Positions 48,473 to 56,627 of a DNA stretch of 64,000 nt are shown piece by piece. This DNA comes from Bacillus sp. REN16 (GTDB taxonomy: Bacteria; Bacillota; Bacilli; Bacillales; Bacillaceae_L). The translations under genes and the position numbers were made by a program. The notes under the pieces are model-generated. The model had not been told where the DNA came from and searched no databases. It saw only the letters and a program-made list of their open reading frames with translations. Numbering within the stretch: the stretch's first letter is position 1; every line of letters starts with the position of its first letter. Where the stretch lies: assembly GCF_020731355.1 (NCBI RefSeq), contig NZ_JAJFZK010000006.1, forward strand, positions 186,001 to 250,000. Reading direction: 5' to 3'.

Positions 48473-48676
48473 ATGGAAAACAAAGGCTGTGTAAAATGCG
48501 GAAGTACAAATGCTGGAACAAAAGACGTGTCGATGACGGGTTCTGGTATTACAAAAATGTTAGATATTCAAAATAATCGTTTTACTGTGGTGTTTTGTAA
48601 GAACTGTGGGTACTCCGAATTTTATAACAAGAATTCTTCAACTGCTTCAAACATTCTAGATTTGTTCTTTGGGTAA
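48473..48676 (+). CDS. Zinc-ribbon protein, 67 aa
   Basis: Two CxxC knuckles, CVKCGS at 6-11 and FCKNCGYSEFY near 44-54, form a zinc ribbon of the nucleic-acid-binding type. ATG at 48473 follows ttggagggg; earlier codons were dropped. Small and widespread in Firmicutes, with no known role. Confidence 0.82.
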   Translation: MENKGCVKCGSTNAGTKDVSMTGSGITKMLDIQNNRFTVVFCKNCGYSEFYNKNSSTASNILDLFFG

Positions 48677-48877
48677 ACGAATGAGATAAAAATAATAATG
48701 CTGCAAAAGTTCACTATACAAAAAAATAGTTGGCGAATCTGTAAAGATTCGTCTATTTTCTTTCAAAATATTATCTTACCTGCTATCACTGAAATCTGTT
48801 TACAGAAAATTTCACACACTTTTGATAAAATAGTAGTACGGATTAAATTATTTAAGATTTTTAGGAGGGGAACAAGG

Positions 48878-49396
48878 ATGGACGAACGGTATCCGATTGG
48901 AGAGTTCAAATTCGACGGGGATTTGACAAAAGCTTTAGTGGTGGATTGGATAAAAGAAATTGAGGCTTTACCACCATTAGTAAGGGAAAGTGTCAAAGAT
49001 TTGACAGATTCACAACTTGATACACCTTATCGAAATGGGGGATGGACACTTCGACAAGTTGTACATCATATTGCAGACGCGTCAATGAATTCGTACATTC
49101 GCTTTAAATTAGCTGTTACGGAAAGTAATCCTGTTATTAAACCGTATGATGAAGCTAATTGGGCAGAATTATCAGATTCCACTTTACCTGTAGATGCTTC
49201 AATAGCGATAATTGATGGCGTTCACCAACGTTGGGTGAAGATTTTACAAAGTTTGTCGATGGACAATTTTCAATTATCATATGTTCACCCAGAGGGTGGC
49301 GAAATGAAATTGGGCGTCTTTTTGGGATTCTGTGCTTGGCATGGCAAACACCATCTTGCGCATATTAATACCTTAGTTAAAAATAAAGGGTGGTAG
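48878..49396 (+). CDS. YfiT/DinB-superfamily metal-dependent hydrolase
   Basis: A 172-residue four-helix DinB-like protein. Metal ligands are likely His in QVVHHIADASMNSY and the HGKHHLAHI stretch near the C-terminus. The start RYPIGEFKFDGD is typical of the YfiT group, where the founding protein binds nickel or zinc. Related enzymes are thiol (bacillithiol) transferases, so that role is possible. ATG at 48878 follows aggagggg; the long upstream extension was rejected. Confidence 0.88.
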   Translation: MDERYPIGEFKFDGDLTKALVVDWIKEIEALPPLVRESVKDLTDSQLDTPYRNGGWTLRQVVHHIADASMNSYIRFKLAVTESNPVIKPYDEANWAELSDSTLPVDASIAIIDGVHQRWVKILQSLSMDNFQLSYVHPEGGEMKLGVFLGFCAWHGKHHLAHINTLVKNKGW

Positions 49397-49494
49397 TATA
49401 TACTTTAAGCAGACAGTCATTGTACTGTCTGTCTTCATATTCTTTACGAAACAATGGGCTTATTCTACTGGATAACACATAAGGAGGGCAAACA

Positions 49495-49977
49495 ATGGCA
49501 AAAGGAAGAAAAACAAATGCCATTAGGATTTTAGATACTAAAAAGATTGAATACAAGATCCATACATATGAAAGCAATGATGGAAAAATAGATGGTTTAT
49601 CCGTTGCCCAAAAGGCTGGATTAAACCCAAAGAAGGTTTATAAAACATTGATCGCTAAAGGAAACAACAAAGACATCTTTGTGTTTGTCATTCCTGTGGA
49701 AGAGGAGCTAGATCTTAAAAAGTGTGCAAACGTTGCGGAAGTTAAAAAAGTAAAAATGATACCAGTAAAGGATATCCAAAAACACACGGGATATATAAGA
49801 GGCGGCTGCTCTCCAATTGGAATGAAAAAATCATATCCTACATTTATTGACAATCAAGCGTCGAACCTAGACAGCATCATTGTTAGTGCTGGAAAAATTG
49901 GTATGCAGGTCGAGTTAACAATTGATGATTTAAGAACATCCACTGAAGGGAAATTAGTTGCCATCATAAAAGAATAA
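49495..49977 (+). CDS. ybaK: Cys-tRNA(Pro)/Cys-tRNA(Cys) deacylase YbaK
   Basis: A trans-editing enzyme of the YbaK/EbsC family that hydrolyses mischarged Cys-tRNA(Pro), 160 residues. Family motifs are KTLIAKG (catalytic Lys), VIPVEEELDLKK and GYIRGGCSPIGMKK near 100-113. aaggaggg precedes the ATG. Monocistronic, with a terminator at 49988-50020 (agagagaaatca/tgatttgtctct). Confidence 0.92.
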   Translation: MAKGRKTNAIRILDTKKIEYKIHTYESNDGKIDGLSVAQKAGLNPKKVYKTLIAKGNNKDIFVFVIPVEEELDLKKCANVAEVKKVKMIPVKDIQKHTGYIRGGCSPIGMKKSYPTFIDNQASNLDSIIVSAGKIGMQVELTIDDLRTSTEGKLVAIIKE

Positions 49978-49987
49978 CATTTTGTAT

Positions 49988-50020
49988 TAGAGAGAAATCA
50001 CAATGATTTGTCTCTTTTAT
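49988..50020 (+). terminator. Terminator of ybaK
   Basis: agagagaaatca and tgatttgtctct pair across caa, followed by tttatttt. Confidence 0.75.
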
Positions 50021-50102
50021 TTTGCAATAAAATTAACCAGTTTATTACAACCATATTTAAAGGCTTGTTGAAAAGAATATAAGATGAGGGAGGGATCTTA
50101 AC

Positions 50103-50308
50103 ATGACAGTAGGAACTCAAGTAAAGCAAGCACTTGCAAACCTAAAAAGTGTTCAAGCCGATTTTGAAACCTTTGACTTCAAACGCAGGACCAAACCGCT
50201 AAACAAATCTATGGTCAGTGCGCTACTCAGGCAAAAGGGATGATTCAGCAAATCGAGCAGCGTGTGCAACAAATTGAACAAGAAGAACCGCAATTCCAAA
50301 ATTATTAA
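50103..50308 (+). pseudogene. DUF1657 small protein with a one-base frameshift
   Basis: ATG at 50103 follows gagggaggga and begins MTVGTQVKQALANLKSVQAD, a typical DUF1657 start. At about 50182, ctttgacttc lacks one base (family frame would read TFALQTQ). The first frame drifts and stops at 50243. The other frame then gives KQIYGQCATQAKGMIQQIEQ and ends EEPQFQNY at 50308, completing a normal protein of about 68 residues. DUF1657 genes occur with DUF421 and spoVA genes in sporulation regions; a DUF421 gene is nearby. Confidence 0.85.
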
Positions 50309-50315
50309 AAGCTAA

Positions 50316-50340
50316 ACCTTCCATCACGGAAGGTTTTTTA
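50316..50340 (+). terminator. Terminator after the DUF1657 gene
   Basis: aaccttcc and ggaaggtt pair across atcac, followed by tttta, which overlaps the stop of the convergent gene. Confidence 0.82.
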
Positions 50341-50679
50341 GTGTAGATAGATGGAACGGATATGATCTTGAATAATGACAATATTTCGTTTTGCCTCTGG
50401 TTTGTCTTTTTCCTCGATTGAAACCTTTAGTTTTGAAATTTCTTGATGAAGACCTGTATATTCTGATTCATCGCCTAATAATTGGTACTTCCATTTATTT
50501 TTATTAAATATTTTTTGCATTCCTTGCGCTGCGTTATCTGCCATCTCCCATTGTGATCCGTTTATCAATTCCATTACTTTATTTGCTTCTTCATAAATTG
50601 GCTTCTTGCTAATTGAATGGGACGAACACCCACAAAGCAATAAAAAACTAATGACAAAACAAATACTAAGCCTTTTCAT
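50338..50679 (-). CDS. DUF4363 lipoprotein
   Basis: A 113-residue lipoprotein: signal MKRLSICFVISFLLLCGC with Cys18 as lipid site, then a helical domain of the DUF4363 type (WEMADNAAQGMQKIFNKNKWKYQLLGDESEYTG by position 44-76). aaggagg precedes the ATG. DUF4363 proteins are regularly found beside DUF421 genes, as here (divergent, 80 bases apart). Function unknown; membrane- or spore-surface role likely. Confidence 0.85.
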   Translation of the reverse strand: MKRLSICFVISFLLLCGCSSHSISKKPIYEEANKVMELINGSQWEMADNAAQGMQKIFNKNKWKYQLLGDESEYTGLHQEISKLKVSIEEKDKPEAKRNIVIIQDHIRSIYLH

Positions 50680-50759
50680 TATATCCTCCTTAAATATTTT
50701 TTCTTATTTTGTCCAAGAATAGTAAAGATATTTCCATAAGAAATAATGGAGGACACAAA

Positions 50760-51620
50760 ATGCCTGAATACTCAGTAATAGTAGTTCGCTCAATTATATC
50801 ATTCTTTGTTTTATTTATTGTTGCGAGAACCCTTGGGAAACAACAAATATCACAGCTAACTTTCTTTGATTATGTTGCTGGTATAGCAATCGGAAATATG
50901 GCTGCGGCGGTAGGTATTGATTCTTCCATTGAACTTATTAACGGGGTTATCGGGTTAATTATTTATACCACTTTTACCATCATAATCGCTTATGGGGCAT
51001 TAAAATCATTCAAGTTTAGAGAGCTAGTTGAAAGCAGTCCTTCTATTTTAATTAGGGATGGAAAGGTTCTTGAAAAAAATCTGTTTAAAAACAGGATCAC
51101 TTTTGATGATTTAATGACGGGTTTGAGACAAAAAAATGCATTTAAACTAGCGGATGTAGAATTAGCTGTACTAGAAACAAATGGTCAGTTGAGTGTCATG
51201 AAAAAGGCTGAAAACCAGCCTGTAACACCGAAAGATTTAGGGATGAAAGTCGAAGAAGAACATATGCCAGGCTTAATTATCATTGATGGACACCTTTTAG
51301 AAAGACGCTTGAACTACCGCGGATATACAAAGGAATGGCTACTTGGTGAAATTATGAAGCAGGGAGCAAATGATTTTAAAGATGTATTTTTGGGCCAAAT
51401 TGATTCAAAAGGCAATGTTTATGTGGACTTATATAATGATGAAATTAGTATGCAACAGATCCAACAAAAACCACTACTCGCCGCAAGGCTTCGCAAGCTG
51501 CAAGCAGAATTGGAAACCTTTTCATTACAAACAGAAGACCCACATGCTAAGCAGATGTATTATAACCAATCAAAAGAACTTCAACATATGATCGAAACGA
51601 TTAATCCGTATTTAAAATAA
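50760..51620 (+). CDS. DUF421 membrane protein with fused DUF1657-like C-terminus
   Basis: A 286-residue YetF-type protein. Three N-terminal helices (about 4-80) are followed by two DUF421 soluble repeats (RITFDDLMTGLRQKNAFKLADVELAVLE near 112-139; IDGHLLERRLNYRGYTKEWL near 175-194). Residues 238-286 (LAARLRKLQAELETF then SLQTEDPHAKQMYYNQSKEL) closely resemble a DUF1657 protein. The ATG at 50760 follows ggagg by seven bases. The fusion links two families of unknown function that also co-occur in mobile spoVA regions. Confidence 0.88.
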   Translation: MPEYSVIVVRSIISFFVLFIVARTLGKQQISQLTFFDYVAGIAIGNMAAAVGIDSSIELINGVIGLIIYTTFTIIIAYGALKSFKFRELVESSPSILIRDGKVLEKNLFKNRITFDDLMTGLRQKNAFKLADVELAVLETNGQLSVMKKAENQPVTPKDLGMKVEEEHMPGLIIIDGHLLERRLNYRGYTKEWLLGEIMKQGANDFKDVFLGQIDSKGNVYVDLYNDEISMQQIQQKPLLAARLRKLQAELETFSLQTEDPHAKQMYYNQSKELQHMIETINPYLK

Positions 51621-51649
51621 AAGTTTTATCGATAGAAGGGATGTTTTTA

Positions 51650-52231
51650 ATGGAATTCTTTTGGAAGTCAATTTTAATGGTAGTAGCAGGCATTTTATTA
51701 TTAAGAATCGCAGGGAGAAAATCAATCTCGCAGATGACATTAGCTCAGACGGTTGTCATGATTTCTATTGGTTCCGTGATTATTCAACCAATTGTAGAAG
51801 ACAGTGTTTGGAGAACATTAGCGGTCGCAGCTATATTCGTAGGTTCACTCATTTTAATGGAGTATTTACAATTAAAGTTTAATTTTATTGAGAAATTTAT
51901 CACCGGAAAATCTAAAATCATTATTGATAACGGTGATTTAAATATTAAAAATATGAAAAAACTTAGGTTTACAGTTGACCAATTAGAAATGCGTCTACGT
52001 CAAAGTGGAATTACAACAATAACGGATGTAAAATATGCAACCCTTGAGCCAAATGGTCAACTCGGGTATGAATTACAGGATGACGCTAAACCTCTAACAG
52101 TGGGTGAATTCAAAAAACTGGTTGGACCGCTTATACAGAACCAGCAGGCATCTACTAATAAGCCTCAGCCTAATATTTTTGAAGAAATTAAAGACAAATA
52201 TGAACAGGATAATCCACCTAAATTCCATTAA
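51650..52231 (+). CDS. DUF421 (YetF-type) membrane protein, short form
   Basis: A 193-residue paralogue without the C-terminal extension. Helices lie at about 5-20, 35-52 and 58-75 and one DUF421 soluble block follows (LRFTVDQLEMRLRQSGITTITDVKYATLEPNGQLGYEL by position 104-141). The ATG at 51650 was preferred to that at 51641, which touches the ribosome site aaggg. It follows the fused DUF421 gene by 29 bases, so they are probably one operon. Confidence 0.87.
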   Translation: MEFFWKSILMVVAGILLLRIAGRKSISQMTLAQTVVMISIGSVIIQPIVEDSVWRTLAVAAIFVGSLILMEYLQLKFNFIEKFITGKSKIIIDNGDLNIKNMKKLRFTVDQLEMRLRQSGITTITDVKYATLEPNGQLGYELQDDAKPLTVGEFKKLVGPLIQNQQASTNKPQPNIFEEIKDKYEQDNPPKFH

Positions 52232-52286
52232 AGGGTTGTTAGAACCCAGAATACATGATAAACTATATGTATAAATTAATCGGCAT

Positions 52287-52382
52287 ACTCTAAGGGGAGT
52301 AGCTTTAACAGCAAAGTCGTCAATACAGAGATTTAATCTCTCGGCTTTGTTGGCAACCTTAATGTTGTTAGCAAGACCTTAC
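52287..52382 (+). ncRNA. yybP-ykoY (manganese) riboswitch
   Basis: The sequence ctaaggggagtagc, aaagtcgtcaatacagag, ctctcggctttgttggcaa and ttagcaagacctt reproduces the conserved blocks and pairings of the yybP-ykoY RNA. This class senses Mn2+ and usually switches on exporters or TerC-like genes. Two terminators follow before the next ORF. Confidence 0.93.
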
Positions 52383-52407
52383 CAAAACATGGTATAGGTC
52401 TTTTTTG
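52373..52407 (+). terminator. Expression-platform terminator of the Mn riboswitch
   Basis: agaccttacc and ggtataggtct pair across aaaacat with ttttttg following. The 5' arm is the end of the aptamer, so ligand binding and termination are mutually exclusive. Confidence 0.82.
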
Positions 52408-52414
52408 CATTTTT

Positions 52415-52447
52415 AGGCCTATATCAAACGTATATAGGCCTTTTTTC
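52415..52447 (+). terminator. Second terminator after the Mn riboswitch
   Basis: aggcctatat and atataggcct are perfect arms around caaacgt, followed by tttttc. It is independent of the aptamer. Confidence 0.82.
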
Positions 52448-52473
52448 ATCTTTCAAAAGGAAGGGGATTTTAA

Positions 52474-52920
52474 ATGAAGATTATGACGTCGAAGAACTTG
52501 CCAGGATTTATTACAAAGGAACTTAATCAGTTACATAAAAAAATTGCACCGATCATGATGAAAACATCTAAATACATGTTCTGGTCATTTCCATTAATCA
52601 CTATTTCACTAATTAACTTAGTATTTTTGCTATTTTTCATCCCGTTTACAGATGAGGCAATCCCTTCACTTCTTATTTATGCTATCCTTGGTGCTATTGG
52701 ATTTGCTTTATCAAAGGAAGCAAAGTTTAAAAAGAAGGAAATGGAAGTCATTTCTTCTGAATATATCATTTCAAGAATTAAAAAAAGTGATGCGGTAACA
52801 TCGGAAAGGCAACTTGATTATATTTCACGTCTTCAAAACCAGCCAGAGCTTGCGCTACACCTTTTTATCGAATTTTTAAATGAGGAAGATCAAAGAGAAA
52901 AGCGAAATCTATATTCTTAA
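52474..52920 (+). CDS. Small membrane protein (DUF5392-like) downstream of Mn riboswitch
   Basis: A 148-residue protein with two central helices (FWSFPLITISLINLVFLLFF and LLIYAILGAIGFAL) and charged cytoplasmic ends; it resembles the DUF5392 family of Bacilli. aaggaagggga precedes the ATG. It is the first gene after the Mn riboswitch, but a second, apparently constitutive terminator lies between, so how much it depends on manganese is unclear. Not a recognisable exporter. Confidence 0.75.
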   Translation: MKIMTSKNLPGFITKELNQLHKKIAPIMMKTSKYMFWSFPLITISLINLVFLLFFIPFTDEAIPSLLIYAILGAIGFALSKEAKFKKKEMEVISSEYIISRIKKSDAVTSERQLDYISRLQNQPELALHLFIEFLNEEDQREKRNLYS

Positions 52921-52934
52921 AGGAGTTATTCATA

Positions 52935-53093
52935 ATGAAGACCTTTAATCACGAAATAAAGCTGATGGACGAAGGAACTGTAAAAAAAGCAAAGCCTAAA
53001 AAATCTATTCACCAAATTTTAGTACAACTTCAAAGCCAAGGAGTAAATGCAACCCTCTGTAAAAGAAGGAGTAAGCTTGCTTTAGGCTTGTAA
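52935..53093 (+). CDS. Small basic protein, 52 aa
   Basis: ATG at 52935 follows aaaggag and lies 14 bases after the preceding gene. The product reads MKTFNHEIKLMDEGTVKKAK, then KKSIHQILVQLQSQGVNATL and ends SKLALGL. Not recognised. Placed in the same transcript as the membrane protein upstream. Confidence 0.55.
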   Translation: MKTFNHEIKLMDEGTVKKAKPKKSIHQILVQLQSQGVNATLCKRRSKLALGL

Positions 53094-53099
53094 AAGATC

Positions 53100-53127
53100 A
53101 CCTGACCCTTAGTCAGGTTTTTTTTTA
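53100..53127. terminator. Terminator shared by convergent genes
   Basis: acctgac and gtcaggt pair across cctta, followed by ttttttt on the plus strand. It overlaps the stop codon of the minus-strand gene. Confidence 0.82.
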
Positions 53128-53570
53128 TGCTGAAAATAAGAATAGACTACAAGCATGATCGACAGGTAGATTGTATAGCCAACGAGTGAATTAATATGCT
53201 TCCATGACGAATCATGAAAAAACCAGCCAATCTCTTCAGAAAATTTTTCACCAGCAGTCATGATTGACGCAAGAAAGAGAACAGAACTGAGCTTGCCAAC
53301 GAATTTCATTTTTTCACAAATAAAAAGGAAAATCATTAGCATGAGCGGTAAGCCGACAAGTGTAAAGCCCACATGAATTGAAAACACATCTGGAAATGGA
53401 CGCATTGGAAAAGAGTAGAAGCCTTTTCCCACATAATAAAGATCTAGGTATGTACCAATCAAGGATCCAAGTAAAATGGTGATAATCACGCCCGAATTAG
53501 TCCAAAATCGAAATGGCCTTTTTGGCAATCGCTGCGAGTTCGAATTTTTCAAGGGTTTTACAGTATTCAT
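53109..53570 (-). CDS. Membrane protein, about 153 aa (CBO0543-like)
   Basis: Four predicted helices in a 153-residue protein starting MNTVKPLKNSNSQRLPKRPF, with a recurrent SIHVGFTLVGLPLMLMIFLF segment. It weakly resembles the CBO0543 family. ATG at 53570 follows ggagag by seven bases; it overlaps the 3' end of the DUF2515 gene by 74 bases, which argues for coupled expression. Function unknown. Confidence 0.72.
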   Translation of the reverse strand: MNTVKPLKNSNSQRLPKRPFRFWTNSGVIITILLGSLIGTYLDLYYVGKGFYSFPMRPFPDVFSIHVGFTLVGLPLMLMIFLFICEKMKFVGKLSSVLFLASIMTAGEKFSEEIGWFFHDSSWKHINSLVGYTIYLSIMLVVYSYFQHKKKPD

Positions 53571-54639
53571 GAAGAATCTCTCCGTCCACTTTTTCTCTGT
53601 CATGTGTAAGGTAAAATAAAACTTCCCAATCCTTGTACCAATCCCCAATTTCAGCAGGTTTATGTTTTCTGTTTTTCCAAGCCATCTCTAGCCTCGGACT
53701 ATAAATTCTAGGAGAACCTTTTGTCAGTTCACAGGATTTCACCCGCGATTTTAATAAGAATCCAGGGAGTCCTTCATCTACATTATTAAAAATTTGCGGC
53801 CAGTAGTCCTTTCTTGAACCTGTATGTTGAGTTTTAATAGCCCAGGTTTCAACAGATTTGAGTCGCTTTTTATCAGCAAATAAGATGGAGTATAGACGCT
53901 TACCTAACAAGATTCGTTCACGAACACTTTTAAATTGATGGAGGGTTTGACCAATTAAGTGAATTTTCCCTTTTTCTTCAAACGGAAATAAGATATGATT
54001 CAAATCCAACAAATCCTGGAGTTTAAATTCCAATGTATCAAAGACTTCTTTTTTATAATGGGTATTGGATATTACTCGGTCTTCCAGATAGCTTTGCTCA
54101 TTAATAATTTGTGCGACTGTTAGAGTGTAAGTATCTTGCCTCTCCCAAAAGTGATTCCATATTGATTCCATAAAAATAGAAACATGAAAATAGGGGAGAA
54201 GGTAAAATAAATTTTGCTGATATCGTTTACTTGCCTTATAGAGTAAAAATTGAGGAAAAACATCCTGGAAAATCAACCAATTTCCACGTTCCAAAAATGA
54301 AAAATAAACTTGCGCTTCCTTCCTTGTTAATAACCTCGAAAGCTGTCCACCTTTTAAATCTGTCATATTCCAGCCACCATTTCGGGACACCATATGTCCA
54401 AGAAATGCCCAATGGATTTCAGGATGAGCCTTATAGAAATTAAGATAGGCCTTGGTTCGTGTCACATTATTTAGATTGAGGCTTCTCGTCATCCCTTTAA
54501 TTTGCTGAATAAGAAGTTGTTCTTCCAGAGTAAGCGGTTGTAAACATTCTTGTCGTTTCTGAAGTTTCTTTACATCTTTTTTAATTTGTAATAGAGATTC
54601 AGAGAGTGGAAGTTTTTTCTTTTTAAAAAGTTTGCACAC
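53497..54639 (-). CDS. DUF2515 protein (YppC-like)
   Basis: A 380-residue soluble, helix-rich protein of the DUF2515 family (NVTRTKAYLNFYKAHPEIHWAFLGHMVSRNGGWNMTD by position near 58-95 is its best conserved part). GTG at 54639 is preceded by gaggagg by nine bases. Divergent from sqhC across about 75 bases and overlapped by the membrane-protein gene. No known function. Confidence 0.82.
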   Translation of the reverse strand: MCKLFKKKKLPLSESLLQIKKDVKKLQKRQECLQPLTLEEQLLIQQIKGMTRSLNLNNVTRTKAYLNFYKAHPEIHWAFLGHMVSRNGGWNMTDLKGGQLSRLLTRKEAQVYFSFLERGNWLIFQDVFPQFLLYKASKRYQQNLFYLLPYFHVSIFMESIWNHFWERQDTYTLTVAQIINEQSYLEDRVISNTHYKKEVFDTLEFKLQDLLDLNHILFPFEEKGKIHLIGQTLHQFKSVRERILLGKRLYSILFADKKRLKSVETWAIKTQHTGSRKDYWPQIFNNVDEGLPGFLLKSRVKSCELTKGSPRIYSPRLEMAWKNRKHKPAEIGDWYKDWEVLFYLTHDREKVDGEILHEYCKTLEKFELAAIAKKAISILD

Positions 54640-54714
54640 TTATGATGACCTCCTCTATGAATGCTCTTGCTTTTTGGTGAATATGTATGAAGTAGACTAA
54701 AAGGGAGGTTACAT

Positions 54715-56601
54715 ATGTTTGACAAGGTGAACTTCGGCTTAGAGCAGTTAATTGACACCCTCAGGAAGGAACAGTCATCCAATGGAGCTTGGAAATATCC
54801 CTTTGAAACTGGCATATCAACTGATTGTTATATGATTATCTTATTAAGAAGCCTTGAAATAAATGATGAGAAATTGATTCAACAATTAACAGAGCGGGTA
54901 TTAAGTCGCCAAGAAGAAAATGGGGCATGGAAGCTTTTTTATGATGAAGGAGACGGAAATATTTCTGCGACGGTTGAGGCTTATTATTCATTACTGTATG
55001 CTGGCCATATAGAAAAGAAAGATACAAGAATGAAACGTGCAAAATCCTTCATTATTAAAAATGGTGGACTCAAGAATATCCATATGTTTACTAAATTTAT
55101 GCTTGCATTAACAGGGCAGCAAAAGTGGCCAGCTTTTTTCCCATTGCCTCTTGAGCTCATCCTGTTACCACAATCATTTCCGATTCATTTTTATAGTTTC
55201 TCAGTTTTCGGAAGAGCTAATCTTACCCCAATCATGATTCTTGCAGATAAAAAGTTTAGCCTATCAACAAATAAGAGTCCTAATTTATCTGATTTAAATA
55301 ATCAGAGAGATGAAGATGGATTTAATTTCAGAGATTCACAGGAATGGCGATCATTTTATTCAGATATTAAACAATCAATAAGTCGATTAATTGGACTTCC
55401 AAGGCATCTTCACCAACTAGCAACCGAACAAGCAAAGCAGTATATGCTGCGCAGGATTGAGCCTGATGGAACATTTTTAGGATATTTCAGCTCTACTTTT
55501 TTAATGATTTTTGCGTTACTTTCCTTAGGCTATTCAAAACAGCATCCAATTATTATTAATGCTGTGAACGGTTTAAAGGGGATGAAAACTGTCATTAACG
55601 GTCATGTCCATATGCAATACACCATTGCCGATGTGTGGAATACTTCGCTACTCGGATACGCCTTACAAGAAGCAGGTGTCCCGACAACCGATTCCATGAT
55701 TAAAAAGGCGAATCACTATTTATTGAAGCACCAGCATGTTAAATATGGGGACTGGGCCGTTCAAAATCCTTCTGGTTTTCCTGGCGGATGGGGCTTTGCT
55801 GACATGAATACAATTCATCCAGATGTAGATGATACGACTGCTTCTTTACGTTCAATTGCGAGAATTGTTAAGAAAGAACCAATTAATAGGCAAGCGTGGG
55901 ACAGAGGCATACAGTGGTTATTGACGATGCAAAATGATGATGGTGGCTGGCCAGCATTCGAGAAAAATACAGATAGTAAGCTTCTTAGCATTTTGCCAAT
56001 CGAAAAAGCTGAATATATACTTACGGATCCTTCTTCCGCAGATTTGACTGGACGTGCACTTGAATATCTTGGCAAATATACAAATCTGCTAAATCACCAT
56101 CCGTCTGTTAAATCAGGAGTCCAATGGCTTTATAAAAATCAAGAAAAAAATGGTTCCTGGTATGGGCGATGGGGAATCTGCTATATCTATGGAACATGGG
56201 GTGCTGTAACAGGCTTAAGTGCTGTCGGCATTTTACCAACAAAATCCTCAATAAAAAGAGCTGTCACATGGCTAGAATCCATTCAAAATCAGGATGGCGG
56301 CTGGGGGGAATCGTGCAAAAGCGATAGCAAAAATAAATATGTTCCTTTGAAAACAAGCACATTAACACATACCGCATGGGCGGTCGATGCGCTTATCTCT
56401 GTTAGTGATAAACCAACGAAGAAAATAAACAAAGGGATTAAATTTCTTATTTCGAATTTGGATCGAGACGACTGGACAACAAAATATCCAAAAGGGCAAG
56501 GCATGGCAGGGGACTTTTACATTCACTATCACAGCTACCGTTATATTTTCCCGTTACTTGCACTAGCACATTACAAGAAAAAATACACAAGAAAAAGCTA
56601 A
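54715..56601 (+). CDS. sqhC: Squalene-hopene/sporulenol cyclase
   Basis: Class II terpene cyclase of 628 residues. The proton-donor motif DxDD is Asp370-Val-Asp372-Asp373 (HPDVDDTTA). QW-type repeats are plentiful (QDGGWGESC, QEKNGSWYGRWG, NDDGGWPAF). In Bacillus subtilis SqhC makes sporulenol from tetraprenyl-beta-curcumene and protects spores, and its length (632) is close. aaagggagg precedes the ATG. Monocistronic, with a terminator shared with the next, convergent gene. Confidence 0.93.
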   Translation: MFDKVNFGLEQLIDTLRKEQSSNGAWKYPFETGISTDCYMIILLRSLEINDEKLIQQLTERVLSRQEENGAWKLFYDEGDGNISATVEAYYSLLYAGHIEKKDTRMKRAKSFIIKNGGLKNIHMFTKFMLALTGQQKWPAFFPLPLELILLPQSFPIHFYSFSVFGRANLTPIMILADKKFSLSTNKSPNLSDLNNQRDEDGFNFRDSQEWRSFYSDIKQSISRLIGLPRHLHQLATEQAKQYMLRRIEPDGTFLGYFSSTFLMIFALLSLGYSKQHPIIINAVNGLKGMKTVINGHVHMQYTIADVWNTSLLGYALQEAGVPTTDSMIKKANHYLLKHQHVKYGDWAVQNPSGFPGGWGFADMNTIHPDVDDTTASLRSIARIVKKEPINRQAWDRGIQWLLTMQNDDGGWPAFEKNTDSKLLSILPIEKAEYILTDPSSADLTGRALEYLGKYTNLLNHHPSVKSGVQWLYKNQEKNGSWYGRWGICYIYGTWGAVTGLSAVGILPTKSSIKRAVTWLESIQNQDGGWGESCKSDSKNKYVPLKTSTLTHTAWAVDALISVSDKPTKKINKGIKFLISNLDRDDWTTKYPKGQGMAGDFYIHYHSYRYIFPLLALAHYKKKYTRKS

Positions 56602-56627
56602 AAGATCACTTTTAGCTTTTCTTTAAC
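56593..56627. terminator. Bidirectional terminator after sqhC
   Basis: aaaagctaaaag and cttttagctttt are perfect arms around atca, with ctttaa on the plus strand. Confidence 0.85.
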
